The position numbers were made by a program, and so were the translations under genes. The notes below the pieces were generated by a model, which made no database searches, was not told the DNA's origin, and saw nothing but the letters and a program-made list of their open reading frames with translations. Shown here in pieces: positions 42,496 to 51,004 of a stretch of DNA of 64,000 nt. The DNA lies in contig DASTCX010000016.1 in NCBI GenBank assembly GCA_035710745.1, positions 1-64,000 on the forward strand, written 5' to 3'. Position 1 is the stretch's first letter, and every line of letters begins with the position of its first letter. Source of the DNA: Candidatus Eremiobacteraceae bacterium (GTDB taxonomy: Bacteria; Vulcanimicrobiota; Vulcanimicrobiia; Eremiobacterales; Eremiobacteraceae).

Positions 42496-44223
42496 TTGCC
42501 GGGTCGCATGGCCGTCGCCGTACTCGCCTCGCTCCTCACGTTCGCAGCGCTACCCGCGGTCGCATCTGCGAAAGCTCCCGCACCTGCAGTCCCGAGCGCG
42601 TCGCCGCCCGCACGCGACTTCGCGGCGGACATCGCGACTGCGAAGCAGCTCCAACGACAAGGACGGGCGCGAGACGCGCTCGCGATGCTCGCGGCCGACC
42701 ACAAGCTCGATCCGGCGAATCGCGACGTCACCGTCGCGTACGCGCAGATCTCTTCGTACGCCGGCGATCAAGGGCTCGCGATCGCGCTCCTCGACCAGCT
42801 GCTCCAGGCCTCGCCGGACGACGCGGACGCGCGCATCGTACTCGCTCAGGCGTACGCGTTCAACCACGATTACGCGTCAGCGGAAAGCCAATATCAGGTG
42901 GTCCTCAAGGCCGCGCCGGCCGACTCCGACGCGCAGGTCGGCCTAGGAGAGACGTACACTTTTGAGGGTCGATACGACGAAGCGAAAGCGATCTTCGCGA
43001 CCGTCCTCTCGCACGATCCGAAGAATACGGATGCGCTCGTCGGCCGCGCGGACGCAGAATCGTTTTCCGGCGACTACCACGCGGCGCGCGCGGACTACGA
43101 AGCGGTGATCGCCGCGCAGCCCGACGACACCGATGCGCTCGTCGGTCTTGCCACCGTCGATTACTGGTTGAACGACTTGCCGCAAGCCGTCGCGCTCGAC
43201 AACCGCGCGCTCGCGCTGGACCCAGGCGACTCGGACGCCGTCGATCTCCATCGCCAGCTGTCGATCCTCACCTCGCCCCAGCTCGTCTCGACGCTGACGA
43301 CATCGCACTCGTCGGACGGATCGACGTTCGATTTCCGTCTCGCCGAGCGATTCTTCACGACGCCGACGACGGCGTTCGGGATCATCGAAGAGCTTTATCG
43401 GATCAGCGACTCGCAGTCGTTCGTCCAGACAAAGCGGTTCGGGATCGAGGCGACCGTGCAGCCGACGAGCCGCCTCGGCGCCACGCTGTCGCTGCTCGGG
43501 TCGCAGTACGGCGGCGTTCCGTCGGTGACGGACAGCGTCTTCAGCCTCTTCGGCAGCAATGACGGCGTGTCGTACGGGGCCGGATACTCGGTGGGAGGCG
43601 TCGACGGGAGCGTCGCCGCCGATGGCGGCCAAACGAACGTCAACGGTTTTTGGTCGCCGCTGGTGCGGATATCGACGGTTTTCGGCAACGTCGGGTACAC
43701 GCATCGCGCGAATACGCTGAACGTCACCGCGCAGAGCGGCAGCTACAACGACGGCAACCGCTACCACGAGTTGACGTTCGACGTATCGCGCTCGCTGCAC
43801 ATCGGCAGTACGACGACCATGACCCCTGATCTCGCTCTGCGCAACGCGAGTTTCAGCGAGACATACACGAATCCGCCGCAAGGCGCCGCGCCGGGCTACT
43901 ATAACTACTACAGCCAGCGCGATATCACGCTCTCGGTCACGGCAAATCGACAGTTGAGCGATCGATTCGCCATCGGTGCCGTCGGCACGCTCGGGGAACG
44001 GCATACGATAGTGCCGGTGTATTTCAACGGGCCGAAATTTCCGCCGGTTTTCCTGACCCCCGGTACGTTGCCGTTCGAGCGCTTCGAGCCGTTCTTCGAC
44101 TACGAGGGCGACCGCTTCTCGGTCGCCGGCGCATACTATGACGATCACTACACAGGCGGCCCGTGGGTCCTGCCGTACGACGCGAGCACCATCGACCTGA
44201 CGTTTTCGATAAGGATGCCGTGA
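42496..44223 (+). CDS. TPR-barrel outer-membrane protein (exopolysaccharide export type)
   Basis: About 575 residues. A signal peptide (AVAVLASLLTFAALPAVASA) is followed by roughly six tetratricopeptide units (for example DADARIVLAQAYAFNHDYASAESQYQVVLKAAP), up to about residue 260, then a C-terminal region of beta strands ending with a hydrophobic strand (TIDLTFSIRMP). TPR followed by a barrel is the layout of PgaA/BcsC-type export porins. The start is taken as TTG at 42496 because GAGGGG lies ten bases upstream; the ATG at 42508 is an alternative. Its stop overlaps the deacetylase start as GTGA. Confidence 0.72.
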   Translation: MPGRMAVAVLASLLTFAALPAVASAKAPAPAVPSASPPARDFAADIATAKQLQRQGRARDALAMLAADHKLDPANRDVTVAYAQISSYAGDQGLAIALLDQLLQASPDDADARIVLAQAYAFNHDYASAESQYQVVLKAAPADSDAQVGLGETYTFEGRYDEAKAIFATVLSHDPKNTDALVGRADAESFSGDYHAARADYEAVIAAQPDDTDALVGLATVDYWLNDLPQAVALDNRALALDPGDSDAVDLHRQLSILTSPQLVSTLTTSHSSDGSTFDFRLAERFFTTPTTAFGIIEELYRISDSQSFVQTKRFGIEATVQPTSRLGATLSLLGSQYGGVPSVTDSVFSLFGSNDGVSYGAGYSVGGVDGSVAADGGQTNVNGFWSPLVRISTVFGNVGYTHRANTLNVTAQSGSYNDGNRYHELTFDVSRSLHIGSTTTMTPDLALRNASFSETYTNPPQGAAPGYYNYYSQRDITLSVTANRQLSDRFAIGAVGTLGERHTIVPVYFNGPKFPPVFLTPGTLPFERFEPFFDYEGDRFSVAGAYYDDHYTGGPWVLPYDASTIDLTFSIRMP

Positions 44224-46055
44224 GAAAAAGACTGACGATCATCGCCGGACTTTGTTTCGTGCTGCTCGCTGCGGGCGAGAGCAGGTCGCGCGTCGCGCTG
44301 GGCGCGAGCGCAAGCGCCACTCCGCCGCTCGCGCTCGCCGTGTTCGCACCGGATCCGCAAGAGTACGCTTTCGGCGCTCGCCACTTAGCATCGGGGATGG
44401 GGATCCCGTATCTGTTCACCCACGATATAGCGGCCGCGCTGCGCCAGCCGATGGTCGTGATGACGGGCGCCGTCGACGGCAACTTCATGACCGACGCGAC
44501 GACCGCGAAGATCCGCGATTATATCGCGTCCGGTGGCATCGTCGTCGTGGACGACGGTGAGTCCGCGGGTATCGAGATCCTCGCCGGCATCGACGCGCTG
44601 ACGCCGAGCGAGCATCGATATACGATGACGATAGATGCGGCGAGCGGCGATCCCGGCTTCGTCCGTCTGTCGCATCCCGAGGAGCGGACGATCAGCCTCG
44701 GCAACAAAAAAGAAGGCCAAGCGGTCCTGACCCAGGGTTACAAAGCGAAACCGGGCGGAAGTGAGCGCGTCCTCGCACGCTTCGACGACGGCACGGCGGC
44801 GATCGTCGAGCGCGCGATCGGTAAAGGGCGCATCTACGTCACGGGATTGGCATACTACGATTCGGTGCTGCGACCCCAAGACGATCAGGCGATCGAAGCC
44901 GGCCGCGTGTACGACAACGGTTTCGAACCGAGCGCGGACGTGCCGCAGATGATCGTGCGCGACTGGTACTTGCACTTCGTTCCTGGGGCGGTCGTCACGG
45001 ACCCGACGCCGGACGGGTTGTCGGGCGCTCTCATCATCACCCACGACGTCGACTACATCAAATCGGTCTCGAACATGCTGCCGTACGCGAAGGCGGAGAA
45101 GTCGCACGGCTTCACGACGACGTATTTCGTCCAAGCGAAGACCGTGCACGATATCGAGGACTACGGTTTCTACGACGACGGTGCGAAGCGGATCGTCGCG
45201 ACGGTCGCGAGCGAAGGCGGCGACATCGGCAGCCACACGGTCGCGCACGCTCCAGATTTTCGCACGTTTCCGGTCGGCACGGGCAAGGAGACACCGGAGA
45301 ACTACAAACCCTTCGTCAAGGTGATCGCGCCCGATCACAGCCACGGATTGACGATCGGTGCGACCGTCACCGGCGAGGTGCACGTGAGCCAAGAGCGGCT
45401 CGACGCTGCGAGCCCGCTCGTCCATGTCGACGCGTTGCGGACCGGCTACCTGCTCATCAACCGCGAGCAGTGGACGGTGCTCGAACGCTACGGCTATCGG
45501 TTCGACTCATCGTACGCGGCAGGCGAGGTGATGACCGCGTATCCCTACGTCGCGATGGAAGAGCAAGGCGGCACGGTCGAATCGCGGATCGTCGAATTTC
45601 CGATCGTCCTCGCCGATGCCGACGGTTGGGTGCCGATGTTGCCGCACATGGCGGCCTTCGACGCAGTGCTCGACGATGAAGCCGATATCCACGGCGTCGT
45701 CACGACGCTTATCCACCCCGACGTCGTCGCGGACAAGCTTCCGACGGAACTCGCGCTCGTCGAGCACGCAAGACCGCGCATGTGGGTCGGCGACATGGAT
45801 GCGTTCGGCGATTTCTGGGTCAAGCGATCGCAGACGGTCGTCACCGGATCGCCCGTCATCGACGGCCGCGAGCAGCTGACCGTGACGTCGCCGCACGGTG
45901 TCGACGGCTTGACGCTCGACTTCCCGGCAGGCCTTACACAGGCCGCCGCCACAGGAACGACCGCTCGCATCACGCGCAGCGGCACGTCCGTCGTGCTCGG
46001 CGACCTCTCGCCGGGACAAACGATCACCTTGAGCGTCACCTTCAAGTCGCGATGA
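44220..46055 (+). CDS. Secreted polysaccharide deacetylase-like protein
   Basis: A 611-residue exported protein. The first half is a Rossmann-like domain (residues 35-270). The second is a NodB-type deacetylase barrel: catalytic Asp in ITHDVDY, the metal motif GSHTVAH (His-x3-His), and a late LIHPDV histidine. A C-terminal beta-sandwich follows. It probably removes acetyl groups from a sugar polymer in the periplasm, working with the TPR-barrel protein to which it is translationally coupled (GTGA), as PgaB does with PgaA. No glycosyltransferase is adjacent, so the polymer is unknown. Confidence 0.8.
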   Translation: MRKRLTIIAGLCFVLLAAGESRSRVALGASASATPPLALAVFAPDPQEYAFGARHLASGMGIPYLFTHDIAAALRQPMVVMTGAVDGNFMTDATTAKIRDYIASGGIVVVDDGESAGIEILAGIDALTPSEHRYTMTIDAASGDPGFVRLSHPEERTISLGNKKEGQAVLTQGYKAKPGGSERVLARFDDGTAAIVERAIGKGRIYVTGLAYYDSVLRPQDDQAIEAGRVYDNGFEPSADVPQMIVRDWYLHFVPGAVVTDPTPDGLSGALIITHDVDYIKSVSNMLPYAKAEKSHGFTTTYFVQAKTVHDIEDYGFYDDGAKRIVATVASEGGDIGSHTVAHAPDFRTFPVGTGKETPENYKPFVKVIAPDHSHGLTIGATVTGEVHVSQERLDAASPLVHVDALRTGYLLINREQWTVLERYGYRFDSSYAAGEVMTAYPYVAMEEQGGTVESRIVEFPIVLADADGWVPMLPHMAAFDAVLDDEADIHGVVTTLIHPDVVADKLPTELALVEHARPRMWVGDMDAFGDFWVKRSQTVVTGSPVIDGREQLTVTSPHGVDGLTLDFPAGLTQAAATGTTARITRSGTSVVLGDLSPGQTITLSVTFKSR

Positions 46056-46088
46056 ACCTACGCTACGGCCCGAGACACGGATAGGGGA

Positions 46089-46113
46089 GCGGTCGACCTT
46101 CATGGTCGACCGC
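46089..46113. repeat. Family A intergenic palindrome, copy 8
   Basis: GCGGTCGACC, loop TTCAT, then GGTCGACCGC, preceded by GGGGA and followed by CGCGG. It lies 34 bases beyond the deacetylase stop. Confidence 0.9.
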
Positions 46114-46198
46114 CGCGGCCCTGAAACAGAGTGAACACTAATACGGTAGAACTCACTACCACCATCCCGCCCAGCAACTCGATCGAGGTTCGAACATC

Positions 46199-46654
46199 AT
46201 GCAGTTCAGTCAAGACGCCACCGTCGCGATCAACGATTACGTCGACCGCGTCCGTATGGCGCTGCCGCTGTCGCCGTCGGCGCGACTAGCGGTCGCCGAC
46301 CGCCTTTACCAAGACATCTGCCGCGACGCGTCCGCAAGAGCGAGCGCCGCGAATCAATCGATCATCGGCGCCGATGTCGTGCGCGAGATCATCGCGACGC
46401 TCGGACCGAGCGATCAATGCGCGCAACGGCTGGCCGCGAGCGCGACATCCGGCACGTGGCAGTGGCCCGGTGACGCCGTCGCCGATGCGTTCCGCCGTCA
46501 TCGCGTCCACGAGAAAGTCGATCGCTTCGCGCGCGAGGCGAGCCGCCACGGCGAGCGAGTCGCGCAGACATCGATCGACGTCGCCGCGCAAGCGCTCGAT
46601 CTGGCCGCGCAGAAGTTGAAAGAAGTCGCGGAGAAGCTCAACTTCAAGGACTAA
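46199..46654 (+). CDS. HAAS-like helical protein, unknown function
   Basis: A 151-residue soluble, all-helical protein. The N-terminal half (YVDRVRMALPLSPSARLAVADRL, then GADVVREIIATLGPSDQ) resembles the HAAS/DUF1700 helical domain found on the cytoplasmic side of regulatory membrane proteins. The C-terminal half is a long amphipathic helix (SIDVAAQALDLAAQKLKEVA). There is no membrane segment. It is followed 44 bases later by the DUF5693 gene. The resemblance is moderate; function unknown. Confidence 0.6.
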   Translation: MQFSQDATVAINDYVDRVRMALPLSPSARLAVADRLYQDICRDASARASAANQSIIGADVVREIIATLGPSDQCAQRLAASATSGTWQWPGDAVADAFRRHRVHEKVDRFAREASRHGERVAQTSIDVAAQALDLAAQKLKEVAEKLNFKD

Positions 46655-46697
46655 GGCCCCCGAAGGCAAGGTCACCGCTGAAGGCTAACCCCCGCGC

Positions 46698-48731
46698 ATG
46701 CATCTGTTGACCATGCGGCGGTTGGCCTTTGCGCTCATCATCGTAGGCGCGATCGCGTCGCTGCTCGTCGCGCTCGATCGCTATCGCTTCGAGCAGGCGA
46801 GCCGATCGGTCGAGATCACCATCGACCAGCTCGACCTCGACGATTTCGCGAAAGCGTACGGCTACGACGAGGACGATCTGCTGCGGAAGATGCGCGCGGC
46901 TGGTCTCACGTCGGTCGCGGTCTACTCCGAAGAAGGCCAGCGCGTCAACTACGGGACCCACGCGTTCGTCCAGACCGGCCAGCAGGTGATCGACGGCGAT
47001 CGCGTGACGGGCCTTGCCGACAAAGGGCTTCAAGAGCTCGTCGCGGCCCACAAGATCGATCCGAAGTACATCTATATCGTCGTCTACGACAAGGCGACGC
47101 TCGCGCGCTACATCGATGCGCTGCAGACCCAGCTCGAGCCGCGCGACATCAAAGTCGTCCGCGCGCAGCTCCCGGCCATCCTCGAGGTGAAGACGCAGAT
47201 CGACTTCTTCAACGGCGTCGACCTCGGCATGCCGGCGGACGTCACGAAGCGCATCCGCGAGATGGGGCTGCTCGTCGATCCGCGCATGCAGAACAACGAA
47301 CGTCTCGGACCCGATGGTATCGCGAAAGTCCTCGACGACGCCGTCGGTGGCGGACGCGTCGGCACCATCATCTTCTACGGCACCGGCAACGAAGTTCTCG
47401 GCTATCCATATCAGCTTGAAGCGACCGCGCAAGCGTTCCGCGATCATCCTGGCATCGACTTCGGCGACGTCGAAGCGTACACGGCCGATCAGATCCAAAA
47501 AGGCACGCAAACGCTCGGTAAGGACATACCCGGCCAGACCGTCCGCGTCATGGCGATCCCGAAGTTGCAACTCGACAAACTCGATGTCGACACGGTCATC
47601 GGCGAGTACTTGCTCGGCGTCCGCGAGCGCAACATCCGCGTCGTCTATTACCGGCCGTATCCGCATCCGGTGCAGAAGAAGCTGCCCGACGGAACGATGG
47701 AGACCGAGTCCGTCGAGCAGACGAACATCGATCTCATCTCGAAACTGGCGGATCAGCTCCGGGCGAACGGTTTTGACATCGGCCGAGCGAGCAGCTTCAC
47801 CGACTTCAAGAGCTGGAAGCTCGACCTGTTGTACTTCCTCGCCGGGCTCGGCGTCGCCGGCGCGTTCCTTCTGCTGCTCGATCACTACGGCTGGTCGCGC
47901 AAGTGGATGCCGTGGGTGTTCGGAGGCGTCACGATCGCGGCGTTCGCGGCGGGCTACGCGACCGGACATGACGAGGCCGTCCGTAAGTTGTGGGCGCTCG
48001 GCGGAGCGCTGACCTTCGGCGTCCTCGCCGGCAGCGAACTCGCGATGCTCTTCAAATCGCAGCCGTCCGGGTCGTGGATCGCCGACGCGCGGACCGGACT
48101 CGTCTGCCTCGGCAGAAGCGCGGGCGTCGCTCTGCTCGGCGGCCTCTTCATCACCGGCCTGTTGTCGCAGGTCGCGTTCATGCTCGAGGTCGACCTGTTC
48201 TTCGGCGTCAAGGCGCTGCTGGTCGTGCCGCCGCTCATCGTGCTCGGGCTCTACGTGTTCACCGACAAGTTCGTGGCGCCGAGCAAGATCCGCGACGTCG
48301 CGGACGCGCCGGTACGCGCGTGGATGCTCGCCGCGTTCGTCGTGCTCGCGGCAGCGGCGGCGTTCCTCGTCATGCGCTCGGGAAACCAACCGGACGTCGG
48401 CGTGTCTGGCTTCGAGCTTAACGTGCGCGGTGCGCTGACGCAGCTGATGGGTGCGCGACCGCGCTTCAAAGAGTTCCTCATCGGCTATCCGTCGATATTC
48501 TTGCTCGCCGCACTGACGCCGGCGCACAAACGTTTCGCAGGCTGGCTGCTCGTGCTATGCGCGGCCGTCGGCCTCGCCGACGTGCTCGATACGTTCTCTC
48601 ACATCCACACGTCCTTGAGCGTCGGACTCCTCCGCACGATCAACGGCGCCGTCCTCGGCGCGCTTATCGGCATCGTCGTCCAATGGATCTACCAGCGTTT
48701 CGTGCGTCCGCGCGCCGGCACGACGGCGTGA
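46698..48731 (+). CDS. DUF5693 family membrane protein
   Basis: A 677-residue protein. One N-terminal helix (LAFALIIVGAIASLLVAL) is followed by an extracytoplasmic domain of about 340 residues (DLDDFAKAYGYDEDDLLRKM, then GIIFYGTGNEVLGYP-like strands) and then about eight membrane helices to the end. DUF5693 proteins are typically encoded next to CsaB and are thought to help decorate or export the pyruvylated wall polymer, although the mechanism is unknown. Here it overlaps csaB by GTGA. An ATG five codons in (46713) is an alternative start; neither has a clear ribosome-binding site. Confidence 0.85.
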   Translation: MHLLTMRRLAFALIIVGAIASLLVALDRYRFEQASRSVEITIDQLDLDDFAKAYGYDEDDLLRKMRAAGLTSVAVYSEEGQRVNYGTHAFVQTGQQVIDGDRVTGLADKGLQELVAAHKIDPKYIYIVVYDKATLARYIDALQTQLEPRDIKVVRAQLPAILEVKTQIDFFNGVDLGMPADVTKRIREMGLLVDPRMQNNERLGPDGIAKVLDDAVGGGRVGTIIFYGTGNEVLGYPYQLEATAQAFRDHPGIDFGDVEAYTADQIQKGTQTLGKDIPGQTVRVMAIPKLQLDKLDVDTVIGEYLLGVRERNIRVVYYRPYPHPVQKKLPDGTMETESVEQTNIDLISKLADQLRANGFDIGRASSFTDFKSWKLDLLYFLAGLGVAGAFLLLLDHYGWSRKWMPWVFGGVTIAAFAAGYATGHDEAVRKLWALGGALTFGVLAGSELAMLFKSQPSGSWIADARTGLVCLGRSAGVALLGGLFITGLLSQVAFMLEVDLFFGVKALLVVPPLIVLGLYVFTDKFVAPSKIRDVADAPVRAWMLAAFVVLAAAAAFLVMRSGNQPDVGVSGFELNVRGALTQLMGARPRFKEFLIGYPSIFLLAALTPAHKRFAGWLLVLCAAVGLADVLDTFSHIHTSLSVGLLRTINGAVLGALIGIVVQWIYQRFVRPRAGTTA

Positions 48732-49840
48732 GCGAGGCGCCCGTCGCGGCGAAAGCGCGGATCCTCATCTCCGGCTACTACGGTTTCGGCAATTTCGGCG
48801 ACGAGACGATACTGCGCATCATCGTCGACGAGATGCGCGCTCGCCGTCCGAGCGATTCGATCACCGTGCTGTCGGCGAACCCGGCGCAAACAGCGTCGAC
48901 GTTCGGCGTCGCGGCGATGCCGCGGATGAACGCGGGTGCCGTGAGCGAGGCGATCCGCAGCTGCGATGTCGTCGTGAGCGGCGGCGGCGGCCTGCTCCAA
49001 AACGCGACGAGCCTGCGCAGCCTGCTCTATTACGCCGGCATCATCCGCGAGGCGAAGCGCGCCGGGCGCAAGTGCGCGATCTTTGCCCAGGGGATCGGTC
49101 CGCTCGACTTCTTCGGCAAGCAGGTCGTCAAAGGTACGTGCGGTGACGTCGGTCTCGCGATCGTCCGCGATGAGAAGAGTGCTGCGCTCTTGCAGCCGCT
49201 CGTGCCCCGCGTGCCCGTCGAGGTCGGCGCGGATCCGGTGTTCCTCGCTCCGGCGGACGCGCCGCCTGCTGCACGAGAGGCCCTCGCGAACGAGGGGATC
49301 ACCGATGCGAGCGGCGAGATCGTCACCGTCGTCGTGCGGAAGACGAAGATGCTGCCGCGGATCGCGCTCGCCCTCGCGGCCGGCATCGATCGCATCGTCG
49401 AGCGGCAAGGAGCCCACGCCGTTTTCGTTCCGCTTCAGCGGCCTGACGATGTCGAGGCGTCGATCGACATCATCCGACGCTGCAAATCTGCGCCGACCCT
49501 GCTCGGCGGTCTGCACGATCTGCCGGCCATGACGGCGCTCCTCCGACGCAGCGCCGCGGTCATCTCGATGCGGCTCCATGCGCTCGTCCTCGCCGCGCGC
49601 CTCGGCGTGCCGATGCTCGCGATCCCGTACGATCCGAAGGTGAGCGCACTGCTCGACGAGCTGAAGTATCCGCTTCCGGCGTTCGAACGAGGTTCGAGCG
49701 GCCCGGCGCTTTTCGACCGATTGTGGGATGAGCGCGCATCGCTCGCGGCGTCGCTTGGCGCGGGCGTGCAGCCGCTCGCGCGACGTGCGTCGTACGCGTT
49801 CGACAGGCTTGCGGAGTTCGCCGGAGGCTCGACAGCCTAG
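48728..49840 (+). CDS. csaB: Polysaccharide pyruvyl transferase CsaB
   Basis: A 370-residue cytoplasmic enzyme. It has ILISGYYGFGNFGDETIL at the N-terminus, VVSGGGGLLQNATSLRSLLYY, FAQGIGPL and SMRLHALVLAARLGVPMLAIPYDPKV, all typical of CsaB. It adds pyruvate from phosphoenolpyruvate to a secondary wall polymer; the modified sugar is the anchor for SLH-domain proteins. In diderm Terrabacteria such SLH proteins tie the outer membrane to the wall. The start is GTG overlapping the DUF5693 stop; a frame from 48557 is an upstream extension inside that gene. Confidence 0.92.
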   Translation: MSEAPVAAKARILISGYYGFGNFGDETILRIIVDEMRARRPSDSITVLSANPAQTASTFGVAAMPRMNAGAVSEAIRSCDVVVSGGGGLLQNATSLRSLLYYAGIIREAKRAGRKCAIFAQGIGPLDFFGKQVVKGTCGDVGLAIVRDEKSAALLQPLVPRVPVEVGADPVFLAPADAPPAAREALANEGITDASGEIVTVVVRKTKMLPRIALALAAGIDRIVERQGAHAVFVPLQRPDDVEASIDIIRRCKSAPTLLGGLHDLPAMTALLRRSAAVISMRLHALVLAARLGVPMLAIPYDPKVSALLDELKYPLPAFERGSSGPALFDRLWDERASLAASLGAGVQPLARRASYAFDRLAEFAGGSTA

Positions 49841-49843
49841 GCG

Positions 49844-51004
49844 TTGAAACGAGCCGGTGTGATGTTCGTGCGCGGAACGCTTCGCCTCGGCCGCATCGCT
49901 GGGATAGAGATCGCGGTCCATCCTAGCTGGTTGCTCATCTACGCGCTGTTCGCATGGTCGGCGATCACTGTCGCGCCTTCCCTCGACCCGCATCTATCGA
50001 AGACCGGTGTCATCGTGCTCGGCCTTGTCTACGCGCTCGCGCTGTTCTTCAGCGTCGTCCTGCACGAATTGTCGCACGCGATCGTCGCACGGCGTCTGGA
50101 TATCCCCGTCGGCAACATCACCCTCTTCCTTTTCGGCGGCGTCGCGAGTATCTTGCGGGAGCCCGGAACCCCTGACGCCGAGGTGAAGATGGCTGCCGCT
50201 GGGCCGGGCGCAAGCGTCGTGATCTCGATCGTCTGCTCGGGCATCGGCGCCGCTCTACCCTACGGGTGGTGGAAGGATCTTTTCCTCGCGCTTGCGTGGT
50301 CTAATGCGGCGCTCGCAGTCTTCAATCTCTTGCCGGCGTTCCCGAGCGACGGCGGTCGGATCTTGCGAGCGATCATCTGGCACTTTCGTCACAGCCAGGC
50401 GCGAGCGACGCAAATCGCCGGCGTTGTGAGTCTCGTCGTCGCGGCACTTCTGATAGCCGGCGGCATCTTTTTCACGATCGACGGTGAAAAGGTGTTCGAG
50501 ACTGGCCCGACGATCATCGTGAGAGGCTGGTGGTGGATCCTCATCGGCTTGTTCTTGGGCCAGGCGGCGCTCGCGAGCATGCGCGGCGCGCGCGTGAGCC
50601 TCATCCTCGAGTCGATGCCGGTCAGCGAGTGCATGGCTCGCACGCTCATACCGGTGCCGACGACGACGACGATCGCGGGATTCATCGCGCAGATGGCGGT
50701 CGCCGGGCGCTCGGCCGGGTATCCGGTCGTCGATGACGGCGCTTTCGTCGGGCTCGTGACGCTTCAGGACACCGCCGCGGTGCCGCACGTGCTTTGGCCG
50801 CAGACGCCGATCACCGCCGTGATGACGCCGTCGTCGCGAACGCCGGCGATATCTGCGCAGATGCCCGCGTTCGAAGCGCTCGAGACGCTCGACTCGCGCC
50901 ATCTCGGTGAGCTGCCGGTCTTCGAGAACGGCACGCTGACCGGCGTCGTCTCGAAAGAGACGATCTTCGCCGCGCTTCATGCGCGAGGCAAAGCGCTGTC
51001 GTGA
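49844..51004 (+). CDS. M50-family site-2-type metalloprotease with CBS pair
   Basis: A 386-residue membrane protease. It has HELSH (His74, Glu75, His78) in the second helix and NLLPAFPSDGGR (Asp169) as third zinc ligand, six or so helices, then two CBS domains (MPVSECMARTLIPVP and TAVMTPSSRTP). This is the Rip3/SpoIVFB-like M50B layout, in which CBS domains bind adenine nucleotides and tune cleavage of membrane-bound regulators. The TTG at 49844 is far from GGAGG; the ATG at 49862, just before FVRGTLRLGR, is equally likely. It overlaps ileS by GTGA. Confidence 0.9.
   Translation: MKRAGVMFVRGTLRLGRIAGIEIAVHPSWLLIYALFAWSAITVAPSLDPHLSKTGVIVLGLVYALALFFSVVLHELSHAIVARRLDIPVGNITLFLFGGVASILREPGTPDAEVKMAAAGPGASVVISIVCSGIGAALPYGWWKDLFLALAWSNAALAVFNLLPAFPSDGGRILRAIIWHFRHSQARATQIAGVVSLVVAALLIAGGIFFTIDGEKVFETGPTIIVRGWWWILIGLFLGQAALASMRGARVSLILESMPVSECMARTLIPVPTTTTIAGFIAQMAVAGRSAGYPVVDDGAFVGLVTLQDTAAVPHVLWPQTPITAVMTPSSRTPAISAQMPAFEALETLDSRHLGELPVFENGTLTGVVSKETIFAALHARGKALS

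Noticed and set aside
46644-48527. 627-codon open frame on the minus strand
   Set aside because: It is antisense to DUF5693. Its composition is extremely rich in Arg, Asp and Glu, without any domain; it is the mirror of a codon-biased gene.
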